Part shown: positions 49,230-60,800 of the stretch, piece after piece
Numbering within the stretch: position 1 is the stretch's first letter
Layout of the letters: each line of letters opens with the position of its first letter
Source: Hemerocallis citrina
Taxonomy: Eukaryota > Streptophyta > Magnoliopsida > Asparagales > Asphodelaceae
Direction: 5' to 3'
NCBI GenBank assembly: GCA_017893485.1
Contig: CM030365.1
Location: 46,804,458 to 46,868,457, forward strand
Length of the DNA stretch: 64,000 nt
Notes under the pieces: generated by a model
Database searches by the model: none
What the model was told of the DNA's origin: nothing
Seen by the model: only the letters and a program-made list of their open reading frames with translations
Program-made: the position numbers and the translations under genes

Positions 49230-49746
49230 TCTAGAGCACCCCGAATTTTCAATGTCAGGGATTCGAGGCACAAGCCAGAATCTTACTTCGAACGAGTTCA
49301 TAACACAGAAATACACTGGAAATTAAAATATATATATATTGCCACAATTGTTATTACAAAAACAAATTTGTTTACCATAGAAATACATCATGAATTCACA
49401 TCGGTAATTTACATCATAGATTACATCAATAACATTATGGTACAAATTCACAATCTCCACTTGGACGCTCCTTGCAGCTCGAGTCTCCTGCTTCCCTGAA
49501 TCTAGTAGTCCTGCAACTAAACAGACTTTAGGCACGTCAGTTGAATGCAACTGACGCAATGCTGATAAAACCTGCGACTCTCCAAACTCAACAATTAATA
49601 TTTGATGTAAAAGAAAAACGTGTAGTCAAGTCACAAGTGGTAGTGTATGTCTTGATCTAGATCTAATGCACAATTCTCAAATGCACACGATGCACTTACT
49701 ATGCACACGATGCACTTACTCTAATGCAATTTATTTGGAAACGTAT
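49230..49746 (-). mobile_element. Tekay-like LTR fragment, minus strand, interrupted at 49746
   Basis: On the minus strand it ends ATTCGGGGTGCTCTAGA (compare GACGCTACA of the gag-only element) beside the primer site. It contains the conserved hairpin (49535-49556) and a region very similar to the gag-only LTR (complement of TTTGGAAACGTAT and GATCTAGATxTAATGCACAA). It stops abruptly after GGAAACGTAT, where another LTR end (TGTCATGCCCCG) begins. Confidence 0.65.
49535..49556 (-). promoter_or_regulatory. conserved LTR hairpin
   Basis: The CGTCAGTTG/CAACTGACG stem is unchanged; the loop reads CATT on the minus strand. Flanks GCATTG and GTGCC are as in the other copies. Confidence 0.7.
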
Positions 49747-51413
49747 TGTCATGCCCCGCTTCCCAAAAGAATATAGAATATGAGCGCGTGAGAGAGCCCA
49801 ACAAATGATTTTCATCAATCATAAGTTGTAGGATCGACTCAACAGCATAACAGGGAATATAACAGAATATATACAACCATGCATGCATGAATAAATTATT
49901 AATCAACTGAAATTATTTGAAACAAATATAAATTTTTCCCAAATAAATACAAGATCTGGATCAAAAGTAAAACTTCGGGACAACAAACCCGTTACAAGTT
50001 TAAGTAGCAACAAGAAAATAAATAAACTCAAGTACAAATAATTAAAGCAAGATTTCCCAGCCGAAGCTTAAAATGTTTGCTCACTAACTCCTGCAAGCAA
50101 TTGATCTCCAAAATCTGTATTATATAAATTTACAAGGAAATAGAGAAAACATGAGCAGTACGCCCGTTAGTGCAAGTTACAGGCCGCAATAGTACAAGCA
50201 ACGGGTATGGGAACAGTGCAAGAAAGTATGAAACAAGATTGAGAATCAAGAGTATACAACATGACATGACAGGAATGCAATAAGTAATGAAGTTTAAGAG
50301 ACTAGCTAGCAAGTAAAACGAATCAAGTAATAGAATCAGGTAACAAGTGAGCATGTAGTTTGTATCAAGTATCAAGTAAGGTGTCAAGTGTGTACAAGTA
50401 GCAAGTTATTCTTAAGTCTATTATTTAATTCTATCTAGGTAGCACTTCATGCATCCCAATTATCTACCATATGGTTGCTACAATCAAATAGTTACGTTTA
50501 GGCCTGGTGGTGGATTTTATAGGGTTGTGTACTCAAGCATCAAGTTCAAGCAAGTATGTTCATGAATCGGGTAATCATATAACTAGTTCATGAGTCAAGT
50601 AATAACATGACCAGTCATGAATCAAATAATAATATACTAGTTCATGAAATCAATTGTTAATATAACCAGTCCATGAATCAAATAATCATACAACTAGTTC
50701 ATGAAACAAGTGTTAATATAACAAGTCCATGAATCGAATAATCATATAACTAGTTCATGAAACAAGTGTTACTATAACAAGTCCATGAATCGAATAATCA
50801 TATAACTAGTTCATGAAATAAGTTACAACTGGGAAACACGGGCCCTTTTCTGAGTACACTTACCTATATTGTCCACTATAATGGTCTTTCCCTTAAACCT
50901 CGGCTTGTTACTTATTATTATTGTCAAAACAAGCATGAAGGTGTGCGAAATAGTGCAAGTAAACATGATCAAGGACAATGAACAAGTTTAATCTAAGTAT
51001 GAAGCATATTCGAGGGTCAAAATTAAAATTATCAAAAACGATGAGAATTTCAATTCTGGACAGCAAGACATTGATGCACCAAAACTGAGATTCCCGTTGC
51101 TACAGGAATACAAACCTGGATCCATCAGAAAATCTAGAAACTAGACTCACTTTTGGTTCCAGCGCATATAAACAAGATACATAGAAGTTGTAGCAACTGG
51201 TGTCAAAATAGCAAACTACACAGAATTTGTGTTTAGCCAGAATTTGTAAAATTATGTTTAGAAACATGAAACAGGTATGAAACTTCATCAATAAATTCCA
51301 GGAAAATTAGGAAAGGTTCTTTAGTATGTCTAGTCTCAGCAAGAAAAATCTCAAGTCATTATCTTACGGTAGCATAGACAATTTAAATTGAAAAACAGAG
51401 TGACGCAACAAAT
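49747..51413 (-). mobile_element. LTR-like sequence (ends ...GGGGCATGACA on minus strand), right edge uncertain
   Basis: In plus orientation it begins TGTCATGCCCCGCTTCCC, a typical gypsy LTR terminus in reverse. No matching start or target duplication was found, so it may be a fragment. It contains the tandem repeat at 50572-50822. It lies between a Tekay-like LTR and a Tat gag fragment. Confidence 0.4.
50572..50822. repeat. tandem repeat of about 56 bp
   Basis: Four to five units share AATCATATAACTAGTTCATGA and (A)TAACAAGTCCATGAATC. The unit is more uniform towards the right end. Confidence 0.8.
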
Positions 51414-51655
51414 TTAAGAATCTGAAATTTCAGACACAGCAGCACCACTTGTCCCTGTTTCTCTTTTTACAGTGTTCATCTTAGGAGGTGGTGGGAGAAA
51501 AACCTCCTTCCCAACCTCCATCATGATGGCTGAGACGCTCGCGTTGAGCGGAGTGAACTTCTCGAAGCGGGGAGGAGGGCGACGCTGGTCTCTGTTGTCT
51601 TTCTGGAGCTTCTTACCTCCTTCTTCTTTAGCGCCCTTCTGTTTGTTCCGGGAGG
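51414..51655 (-). pseudogene. C-terminal part of a Tat gag, split by the 5.8-kb LTR element
   Basis: The minus strand reads NKQKGAKEEGGKKLQKDNRD, then RPPPRFEKFTPLNASVSAIM: the basic linker and RFxKFTPLN motif found after the capsid domain in gypsy gag proteins. The N-terminal portion is at 57460-58520. The two were one frame region before the insertion at the ACAAT site. Confidence 0.65.
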
Positions 51656-52450
51656 ACAATTGTAGAACCCCGTATTTTCAAATATTATTTTAATTATTTG
51701 AAAATGGATTTAAATGAATTTTGAGGAACCAATTGATATTTTCTAAAAGATTTATCTTTGGAACACGTGCGGAACACGTGCAAATAATTTTGGTGTAAAT
51801 ATACAATTTGATATTTTTAATAAGTTTTCATACTTATTATGGAGTGTATTCTAAATTTTGGGATTTTTCTGAATAAAGAAACTATTTTTACAAATATCTC
51901 GAAAGAGAGGGGCTTTTATGTAAAAAGTCGTTTGGATCTTAAATAAACTATGAAAATTCGTTTTTACTGATATTTTGGTTCTCCATGGTCATCATTTGAA
52001 TTTAAATATATTTGAAATTTATTTAAAGTCGATTTGGCGAAGATTTAAACAAAAAGGGTGTTTTTGCAAATGTAGGATTTATGTTGGATCTTTGTGCAAA
52101 GGTTTTTCTGGAAGGTAAAAGTCAAATATTTTTATTGGAAATAGAATATGTATTACTAGATATTATTTCTGATTTTTCTAGATTTTTATAAATATTTTAT
52201 GAGGTATTTGCAAATATTACAAAAGGGAGGGCTTTTGTGCAAAATCGCCACCCTGAGTGTAAATCCGGGATTTTCTTATCTCTGGACCGTGCTGGATTGT
52301 TGGAAAACTTTGTGGTAAAAGGATTTTATTTAGTTTTGATTTATTTAACCTATTTTGACTAAGGAAGGTTATATATGTGAAGTAATAAATTGGAAAAGGG
52401 ACTATTTTGCAAAAGTACTTCAAAACCCTAATTTCTTCAATCCCGGCCTG

Positions 52451-52458
52451 TATAAAAG
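52451..52458 (+). promoter_or_regulatory. TATA box of the LARD-like LTR
   Basis: TATAAAAG, followed about 25 bp later by CGTCATTCGCTGCACAACTC, a reasonable transcription start context. The same box is at 55614-55621 in the other LTR. It is inference that it is used. Confidence 0.6.
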
Positions 52459-53295
52459 AGGGTGTGCAGCCGTCATTCGCTGCACAACTCCAGATTTAAT
52501 ATATTACTATTTTCTTGGTGATTGGAGAAGAAGTTCTTGGATCTAGCAAAGGAAGGCTTTTTGTGGATTCTTCTTGATTCTAAAAGGTGAGTGATATAGA
52601 CTTGTTTTGTTTATGTGAATGATTTGCATGCTGTTTTGTTTGATATTTTCGTATTTTGTATGAAATTGATGCCATGGTTGTTATTCGTAATATACATGTG
52701 AGATCCATGATAGATTAGTAGATCTCGATTGACAATTCTTGATTGCTTGAAACATGTTAAGATTTGATTATGTTTATGAAAATAAGGAATTGGATGGATG
52801 AATCCCTGGATCTTGAGATTACGGATCGGATTAGATTGGAGTTGAGGAAGAGATTTGGTAGTGAGATAGGCTCCAGTATTGATTATTGATTTCAAACCTT
52901 ATTTGTGAGATCTGTAGGCCGACAGTCGACTGGGGCTATGTATCAGTCAACTGGTACGACTCTACTCTTGTACATTCAGTCTTTTGAGGATTTGCTCGGG
53001 ACAGTCGACTGAGACCCTATTCAGTCGACTGGTCTGCTGAGTATTTTGTTTGTAAAGTATTGAGTTTCTCGTTGGGATAGTCGACCGATGATTTGTTAAG
53101 TCGACTGATTAGCACTTGAATTGTTTCTTGAGAATTATTGATAATTGTTTCGGGTAAGTCGACTGATGGTTGATTAAGCCGACTTACTGCACTTGTTATA
53201 ATCTTGGATATTGGTTCTCGGGGAAGTCGACCTATTATAGCATAAGTCGACTGGTTCTGATGGGATTTCATGATCTTGAGGGTTCTTGTTATCTT

Positions 53296-53590
53296 AGTTT
53301 GTTTGTAGATGGATATGTTCGTCGGTGTCTTGGCATACCGGGTTCGTATTCGATCTATACCCTCTTAGTTGTTTGTAGATGGATATGTTCGTCGGTGTCT
53401 TGGCATACCGGGTTCGTATTCGATCTATACCCTCTTAGTTTGTTTGTAGATGGATATGTTCGTCGGTGTCTTGGCATACCGGGTTCGTATTCGATCTATA
53501 CCCTCTTAGTTTGTTTGTAGATGGATATGTTCGTCGGTATCTTGGCATACCGGGTTCGTATTCGATCTATACCTTATCTCTAGTTTTGTA
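53296..53590 (+). repeat. four-copy 70-71-bp tandem repeat in the 5' LTR
   Basis: GTTTGTAGATGGATATG recurs at 53301, 53371, 53442 and 53513 with almost identical intervening sequence, and a decayed fifth unit follows. The same array is at 56459-56753 in the other LTR. Confidence 0.92.
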
Positions 53591-54293
53591 GATGGATATA
53601 TGGATATCCGATCTATGGCATTATTGGTGATCGATTGTTGGACACACATTGTGGTACTGAGAATTGTTGACAGTTGGACATACTCTGAGATGTGAGGATT
53701 ATTGTTTGCTCGGATCAGTCGACTGGTTCCTAAGACAGTCGACTGTACCGTACAGTTGAGCTGTACATATTTTGAGAGTAATTGATTGATGGACACTTGA
53801 TCGTTGGTATTGTTTCTCGACTTGGTTTCACGCATGTACTGGCCTATCGTTCCTGTTTCAGATTGCATGTTCAGTTTATATATTTTGTTCAGTACATGTT
53901 GCTTATGTTTATTTGTTTGTTTATGTTTGTTGTTTATGTCACTCACACCATTTATGGCTGACCCCGTAGTTTTTGGGGGTTAGGGTTTAACTCTAGCCTC
54001 ACATGTTGCAGGTTGCTTAGAATTGGAGGCTTGGATGCTTGGGTTAGCTTTAGAGAGTATGAGTGATTATAATAGAGCCTTGTGTAATTGTTGTAAGAAA
54101 AGTGTTGTAAAAAAAGAATTGTTTAATTCAAGGTGTTTGTATTTCCGCTGCAATGTTAAAGATTATTGTAATAAGATTTTGGAATAAAATGATTTGAGTT
54201 TTGGTCTATGTATATTGTTACATTGAAGTGGATCGCTGGGAAAGTGCCGCGTCTTTTCTAAGTTTTATATTTAGAAATTCGGGGCGCTACAGA

Positions 54294-54306
54294 TTGGTAT
54301 CAGAGC
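54294..54306 (+). promoter_or_regulatory. primer-binding site of the LARD-like element
   Basis: TTGGTATCAGAGC, 3 bp after the LTR end, a perfect initiator-Met primer site. Confidence 0.88.
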
Positions 54307-54824
54307 ATGCTTCAATGATAATAATAGACATAGTATGAAAACCAACCTAGGTGTGGACACTAGAGAGTGAGTACCTAGGTGTGGACATCAGAGTGTGAGT
54401 ATCACATAGAGTTAAAAACATGATGTTATGGTTTGGGGTATGGTTATGGTTTTGCCATAGGGTATGGATGTGAATGTGAATTGTGTTCGTGGTGGCTATC
54501 CTTAGTCATGTCCTTTCTAAGGAGGGAGTGGCCACTGATCCTTGGAAGGATGAAGCAGAAGGTCAGAGTTGGATGCAGAAGTTCAGAGGTTGTTGCAGTG
54601 TGGCGTTATCAGAGTCGCGCAGCGGAAGATTGTCTTTTCTGAATTCCTTGCATGATTGTGCTTATTTTGTGTGATGAATTTGTTTTGTTAGAATGCATTC
54701 TTTGGTGTGACTGTATTTCCAAAATGGTGTTTCTATTCTTGAGTTTTCAACCTTTACTAGTGGGTTTGTTTTGGACCTCATTAGCCGTAGTTCTGAGGAC
54801 AGAACTCTTCTAAGGAAGGAGTAA
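54307..54824 (+). other. internal region of the LARD-like element, no coding signature
   Basis: About 0.5 kb. An internal short duplication (ACCTAGGTGTGGACA at two places near 54345 and 54375) and short ORFs with no gag or pol motifs. It ends in CTAAGGAAGGAGTAA, the polypurine tract before the 3' LTR. Confidence 0.75.
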
Positions 54825-57454
54825 TGTAGAACCCCGTATTTTCAAATATTATTTTAATTATTTGAAAATGGATTTAAATGAATTTTGAGGAACCAATTGA
54901 TATTTTCTAAAAGATTATCTTTGGAACACGTGCGGAACACGTGCAAATAATTTTGATGTAAATATACAATTTGATATTTTTAATAAGTTTTCATACTTAT
55001 TATGGAGTGTATTCTAAATTTTGGGATTTTTCTGAATAAAGAAACTATTTTTACAAATATCTCGAAAGAGAGGGGCTTTTATGTAAAAAGTCGTTTGGAT
55101 CTTAAATAAACTATGAAAATTTGTTTTTACTGATATTTTGGTTCTCCATGGTCATCATTTGAATTTAAATATATTTGAAATTTATTTAAAGTCGATTTGG
55201 CGAAGATTTAAACAAAAAGGGTGTTTTTGCAAATGTAGGATTTATGTTGGATCTTTGTGCAAAGGTTTTTCTGGAAGGTAAAAGTCAAATATTTTTATTG
55301 GAAATAGAATATGTATTACTAGATATTATTTCTGATTTTTCTAGATTTTTATAAATATTTTATGAGGTATTTGCAAATATTACAAAAGGGAGGGCTTTTG
55401 TGCAAAATCGCCACCCTGAGTGTAAATCCGGGATTTTCTTATCTCTGGACCGTGCTGGATTGTTGGAAAACTTTGAGGTAAAAGGATTTTATTTAGTTTT
55501 GATTTATTTAACCTATTTTGACTAAGGAAGGTTATATATGTGAAGTAATAAATTGGAAAAGGGACTATTTTGCAAAAGTACTTCAAAACCCTAATTTCTT
55601 CAATCCCGGCCTGTATAAAAGAGGGTGTGCAGCCGTCATTCGCTGCACAACTCCAGATTTAATATATTACTATTTTCTTGGTGATTGGAGAAGAAGTTCT
55701 TGGATCTAGCAAAGGAAGGCTTTTTGTGGATTCTTCTTGATTCTAAAAGGTGAGTGATATAGACTTGTTTTGTTTATGTGAATGATTTGCATGCTGTTTT
55801 GTTTGATATTTTCGTATTTTGTATGAAATTGATGCCATGGTTGTTATTCGTAATATACATGTGAGATCTATGATAGATTAGTAGATCTCGATTGACAATT
55901 CTTGATTGCTTGAAACATGTTAAGATTTGATTATGTTTATGAAAATAAGGAATTGGATGGATGAATCCCTGGATCTTGAGATTACGGATCGGATTAGATT
56001 GGAGTTGAGGAAGAGATTTGGTAGTGAGATAGGCTCCAGTATTGATTATTGATTTCAAACCTTATTTGTGAGATCTGTAGGCCGACAGTCGACTGGGGCT
56101 ATGTATCAGTCAACTGGTACGACTCTACTCTTGTACATTCAGTCTTTTGAGGATTTGCTCGGGACAGTCGACTGAGACCCTATTCAGTCGACTGGTCTGC
56201 TGAGTATTTTGTTTGTAAAGTATTGAGTTTCTCGTTGGGATAGTCGACCGATGATTTGTTAAGTCGACTGATTAGCACTTGGATTGTTTCTTGAGAATTA
56301 TTGATAATTGTTTCGGGTAAGTCGACTGATGGTTGATTAAGCCGACTTACTGCACTTGTTATAATCTTGGATATTGGTTCTCGGGGAAGTCGACCTATTA
56401 TAGCATAAGTCGACTGGTTCTGATGGGATTTCATGATCTTGAGGGTTCTTGTTATCTTAGTTTGTTTGTAGATGGATATGTTCGTCGGTGTCTTGGCATA
56501 CCGGGTTCGTATTCGATCTATACCCTCTTAGTTGTTTGTAGATGGATATGTTCGTCGGTGTCTTGGCATACCGGGTTCGTATTCGATCTATACCCTCTTA
56601 GTTTGTTTGTAGATGGATATGTTCGTCGGTGTCTTGGCATACCGGGTTCGTATTCGATCTATACCCTCTTAGTTTGTTTGTAGATGGATATGTTCGTCGG
56701 TATCTTGGCATACCGGGTTCGTATTCGATCTATACCTTATCTCTAGTTTTGTAGATGGATATATGGATATCCGATCTATGGCATTATTGGTGATCGATTG
56801 TTGGACACACATTGTGGTACTGAGAATTGTTGACAGTTGGACATACTCTGAGATGTGAGGATTATTGTTTGCTCGGATCAGTCGACTGGTTCCTAAGACA
56901 GTCGACTGTACCGTACAGTTGAGCTGTACATATTTTGAGAGTAATTGATTGATGGACACTTGATCGTTGGTGTTGTTTCTCGACTTGGTTTCACGCATGT
57001 ACTGGCCTATCGTTCTTGTTTCAGATTGCATGTTCAGTTTATGTATTTTGTTCAGTACATGTTGCTTATGTTTATTTGTTTGTTTATGTTTGTTGTTTAT
57101 GTCACTCACACCATTTATGGCTGACCCCGTAGTTTTTGGGGGTTAGGGTTCAACTCTAGCCTCACATGTTGCAGGTTGCTTAGAATTGGAGGCTTGGATG
57201 CTTGGGTTAGCTTTAGAGAGTATGAGTGATTATAATAGAGCCTTGTGTAATTGTTGTAAGAAAAGTGTTGTAAAAAAAGAATTGTTTAATTCAAGGTGTT
57301 TGTATTTCCGCTGCAATGTTAAAGATTATTGTAATAAGATTTTGGAATAAAATGATTTGAGTTTTGGTCTATGTATATTGTTACATTGAAGTGGATCGCT
57401 GGGAAAGTGCCGCGTCTTTTCTAAGTTTTATATTTAGAAATTCGGGGCGCTACA
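54825..57454 (+). mobile_element. 3' LTR of the LARD-like element
   Basis: Nearly identical to the 5' LTR, with the same TATA box, motif clusters and 71-bp array (56459-56753). Confidence 0.92.
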
Positions 57455-57459
57455 ACAAT

Positions 57460-58520
57460 CCCTCAAGAGTGGGAAGGGAGAGTGCTTCTTCCGCTCATAC
57501 GTATTTCTCACTCCTGAGCAAGAGTTCTGAGAAATCCCGAGGAGGCTTCTTGGCAAGGGATGCTCTGAGGCTGTCGTTAGCGATACTAGATTGGAAGGCG
57601 GCGGAGGCCACAGATTGGTCCAAGGAGGCGATGGATCTGGCCTCCGCAGTGAAACGTTTGACATGGTCTCTTAACCGCTCGCCATTTCTTTGATGAAGCA
57701 ATAGCAGAGAGGTGCTTGTTTTTTCAACTCGCGGCTACTCACGAAGTGAGTCAGGAAGAGGCCTTCGAGCTGATCAAAGGAGAAGATGGAGGCCGGAGCT
57801 AGACGTGAGTATCATTCCTTTGCAGGCCTTTTCAGCATGGCCGAAAAAGTTTTGCAAGAAGCTCGTCCGACGCCTGGTGTATCATCACGAGAGTTTTAAA
57901 ACTCTCGATGTGGTCAGTGGGGTCGGACTCCTCGTTGTATGATTCAAAATGAGGAGGCTTAAAGTTATCTGGGACTGGTGCCTTTATTATAGTCTGGGAG
58001 AATGGAGTCCTGCTGGGGCAAAAATTCCTTGCCCGTTGCTCTTCTTCTCTGTTGCTCTTCTTCTCTGTCCAGTCGGCCAAGGCGCCTCTCCATCTCGTGG
58101 TGACAGCGGTAGACCGAATCTTTCCTCCGGTCATACCTTGCTGAGGCCCGGGACTCGTCCTCGCGCGGAAGGGGACTGGGGTGCGATGACGATAGCTCGG
58201 GGCAGGTTGAGGACTGGGAGTTCGGCACAGATAGCTTGGGGCAGGTTGAGGACTGGGAGCCCAATGTCCGCGGTCAGGAGCAACATTGAAAGCCTTCAGG
58301 ACCGCCTCTTGAAATTGCTGGAACTCTACCCTTGTAATAGGGGCCTCCTGCTCTCGGTGGTCCCGAGGGGCGGGTTGGCCACCTGGAGAGCGGCTTCTTC
58401 CTTGACGACGCTGGGGTGACTCCCTTCGCTTCCTGAGAGAGTTGGACCTTCTGCGATTTGGCCTGCGGGGGATCAGGCCCTAGGAGACCTGATCGTTGGA
58501 CCCCTTTGATGTTCCCATTT
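57460..58520 (-). pseudogene. N-terminal and capsid part of a Tat-type gag
   Basis: On the minus strand, 58134-57832 reads PVPDNFKPPHFESYNEESDP, TDHIESFKTLVM and similar, the start of the gypsy gag capsid domain. After a frame change, 57701-57495 reads RNGERLRDHVKRFTAEA and LLLRSEKYV, its C-terminal half. Upstream (58520-58274) is a Pro/Arg-rich N terminus. Broken by shifts and by the LARD-like insertion. Confidence 0.7.
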
Positions 58521-58524
58521 CGGC

Positions 58525-58614
58525 CCCGTTTTATGCACGTGTATTGCTCGGGTTGGTAGAATGACAAAACATTTACAAATGACACTAAGGCCTTCTCCCA
58601 TTATAATATTACAG
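58525..58614 (-). mobile_element. Helitron-like fragment, inverted copy of the 46.5-kb units
   Basis: The minus strand reads TATTATAATGGGAGAAGGCC TTAGTGTCATTTG... then a decayed CACGTGCAT palindrome. It matches the array upstream of the host gene in opposite orientation and is truncated at one end. Confidence 0.6.
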
Positions 58615-58979
58615 ATGTTGAGGATTATACGTCATACTTTATGATTATTTTCGTCATAGACATGATGGTCCGATCGTACATGTGCACAAGTCTGAGATGA
58701 GAGAGTTGCACCTAAATCTTTAGATTTATTTATTTGTTTAATTTGGTATTTTTGTATTTCTACGTCTTTCGAACACATGTTGTAGCCTTCCGAATACATG
58801 TTGTAGTTCTCAACTCTTCAATATACAAAACAGTCTTCCGCATCTGATATTTCCACTTCCTTCCCCATACCTAACAAATCTTCAGTGGTTTATAGTTTTG
58901 TTCCTTTATTTATTCATTTTGTCAATATTTTCTACATTTTTGGCAACATTCTAAAATCGGAGTTTTAATTTTTTTGTTG
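58615..58979. other. unassigned, AT-rich
   Basis: Between the Helitron fragment and a Tat-type LTR. No gene recognised; possibly Tat leader or LTR sequence. Confidence 0.35.
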
Positions 58980-60190
58980 GTTTTGCTATTTATTTATTGA
59001 CGGGCAAAACAAGTTATTATCCAAATTATTGTTGCTAATTTCTTTATTGGAGCAAACAGATGTTGTGAATACTTTAGAAACAAATAAAAATCTGACCTTT
59101 TTGACTTTCTGTGATGTTGACTATTTCCAAGTGATGTTGACTCCATAATCTGACTCGTTTGGACAGTTGGATCTGATTTGTGCAGTGACAGTTGCTCCGA
59201 TTGATCTGCAAAAGTCTGAAACACCGGGGTTGACCCCGGTGACGGACTCTCCGACGCTCAAGTCAGAACTCAGAAGAATATGAGAGCTTTTGGTGGAAAA
59301 AGACTGATTACTTGATTTCAGTAGAGGTCATAGGGTATTTATAGTCGCTTTGGGGTCAGTTTCAAAATAAGGATTTATCTTTACTTCCTGATGTTTTTGG
59401 ATTGAAATGGTTATCTCTTTTTCATGAAGAGATAAGGGTGGTTGTGGAGAATGAGTTTAAACTCTTCTCGTGAAAAGAGATATAGTTTTTGAACCGTCTC
59501 TTATGGATAATTATGAGTTTAATTCATATTTAAATAATCATGGACTCATTTGTGTTGAGCTGTTAGGACAACCCAATTAGACATATTTATTTTGGGTTAT
59601 TGGGCTTGAAAGTTGCCAATTCCCGTTTACGAACTCGTTTCTAGTGAAAATTACCATTTTTCTCCTGAGAGCTTTAAAATTCTTGTCCGATTTGAACGGT
59701 TCGGATTTGGTTCTATTTTTACCCATATTACAAGCTCCTCACTCCCCACAATTGAGTTTTTCAGCCTTTGAGGAGTAGTTCGCACGTTTTTAATGGTTTA
59801 CAGAACTTATCATAGTTTTCGGGGACGTTTGAATCTTTCTCGAAGTGTAAAAGTGTTATTTTCAGTTTGTAAAATACCCAAAATATTTTTAGAATTTTCT
59901 GGAATTTTTGTTACTTTTCCATAATTTTTCAGATTTGTTACCAAATTTATTCATTTTTCTAAAATTTTATTCAATTTTCGAATTTTAAAAATTAGTTTTG
60001 GATTTTTCAATTAATTATTCTAAATTAGTAATTAATTTTCTAGAATAATAAAATATTTTCTGAATTAATAATTATTTTTAGAATTATTAAATTTTTCAAA
60101 ATTTTAATTATTTTTGTTTATAATTTTAATAATTAATCTCATTTAATAATTAAACAAAGGAATTAATTTTAAAAATACCTGTTAAATCTC
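58980..60190 (-). mobile_element. Tat-type LTR, minus strand (limits approximate)
   Basis: On the minus strand a CTATAAATACC TATA region (complement of 59334-59345) is followed by a leader-like stretch ending in GTCCGTCACCGGGGTC, typical of Tat LTR 3' parts. The upstream section is very AT-rich. A perfect palindrome CACCGGGG TTGA CCCCGGTG lies at 59222-59241. It could serve the gag at 57460-58520 as its 5' LTR, or be the 3' LTR of the element at 60.2-61.7 kb. Confidence 0.5.
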
Positions 60191-60225
60191 AGGCGTCCAT
60201 CATGGGGCGACGCAAAGATCAAGGA

Positions 60226-60800
60226 GAGCTAACGGCAGACACGTTCATTCTGCACGGGGGCGCATCTGCTCGAGGGCTACGTTCGACCCCTCGTGGCGCA
60301 CTACGGTGATGCCACGTGGCGTTGACTAGTCAATGTTGACCATTGACCTGATTCCTAATTTTCGTTGACTGATTAATCTCAGTCGTTGATCACGCTTTCG
60401 CACAATGATTGAGGAGATCAGACGGAAAACACGCCCGTTGTGTTCGGGGGTATTTCTGCTCGGTACGTGACCCCGACCCATCGTGGCACGCTACGGTGAT
60501 GCAACGTGGCATTTTGTCCATTGACCGTTAACCTGATCGATCTTGTCGTTAATCACACGGGCGCAAATCGGGATGAGATCAGGACTGTTGGTTCCTTCAT
60601 TCTGGTTGGGGGTGCTTCTGCTCAGTGCGTGACCCCAACCCATCGTGGCACGCTGTAGTGACGCCAAGTGGTGTTTTGACCATTGACCGTTGACCTGATT
60701 CGATCTGGGTTGTTGATCACTCGGGCCCGGATCAGGAGGAAATCAGGACCGTTGGTTCGTACATTCTGGTCGGGGGCACTTATGCTCGGTGTGTGACCCT
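60226..60800. repeat. tandem repeats of about 160-195 bp in a Tat 3' region
   Basis: Three and a half units, each with CATTCTG(G/C)(A/T)CGGGGG, a CCCATCGTGGCACGCTA block, GACCATTGACC(G)TTGACCTGAT and GTTGATCAC. Units start near 60226, 60422, 60577 and 60748. Arrays like this between the antisense ORF and the LTR are known in Tat elements and can seed satellites. Confidence 0.75.

Larger units (their letters stand above)
51661..54291 (+). mobile_element. 5' LTR of the LARD-like element
   Basis: Contains a TATAAAAG box (52451-52458), many AGTCGACT motifs (52922-53250 and 53718-53750) and a 71-bp tandem repeat (53296-53590). Confidence 0.92.
51661..57454 (+). mobile_element. young coding-less LTR retrotransposon (LARD-like), 5794 bp
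   Basis: LTRs 51661-54291 (2631 bp) and 54825-57454 (2630 bp) differ by only about ten sites by eye, flank a 533-bp internal region with primer site and polypurine tract but no recognisable protein, and carry a perfect duplication ACAAT (51656-51660 and 57455-57459). Both LTRs start TGTAGAACCCCGTATTTTC and end TTCGGGGCGCTACA, close to gypsy Tekay-like ends. It must depend on another element for all proteins. It split a Tat gag gene. Confidence 0.92.

Noticed and set aside
53170..53946. ORFs of 116 (plus) and 146 (minus) codons, repeated at 56333-57109
   Set aside because: They translate the 71-bp tandem repeat and flanks of the LARD-like LTR; duplicated only because LTRs are duplicated, with no protein family features.
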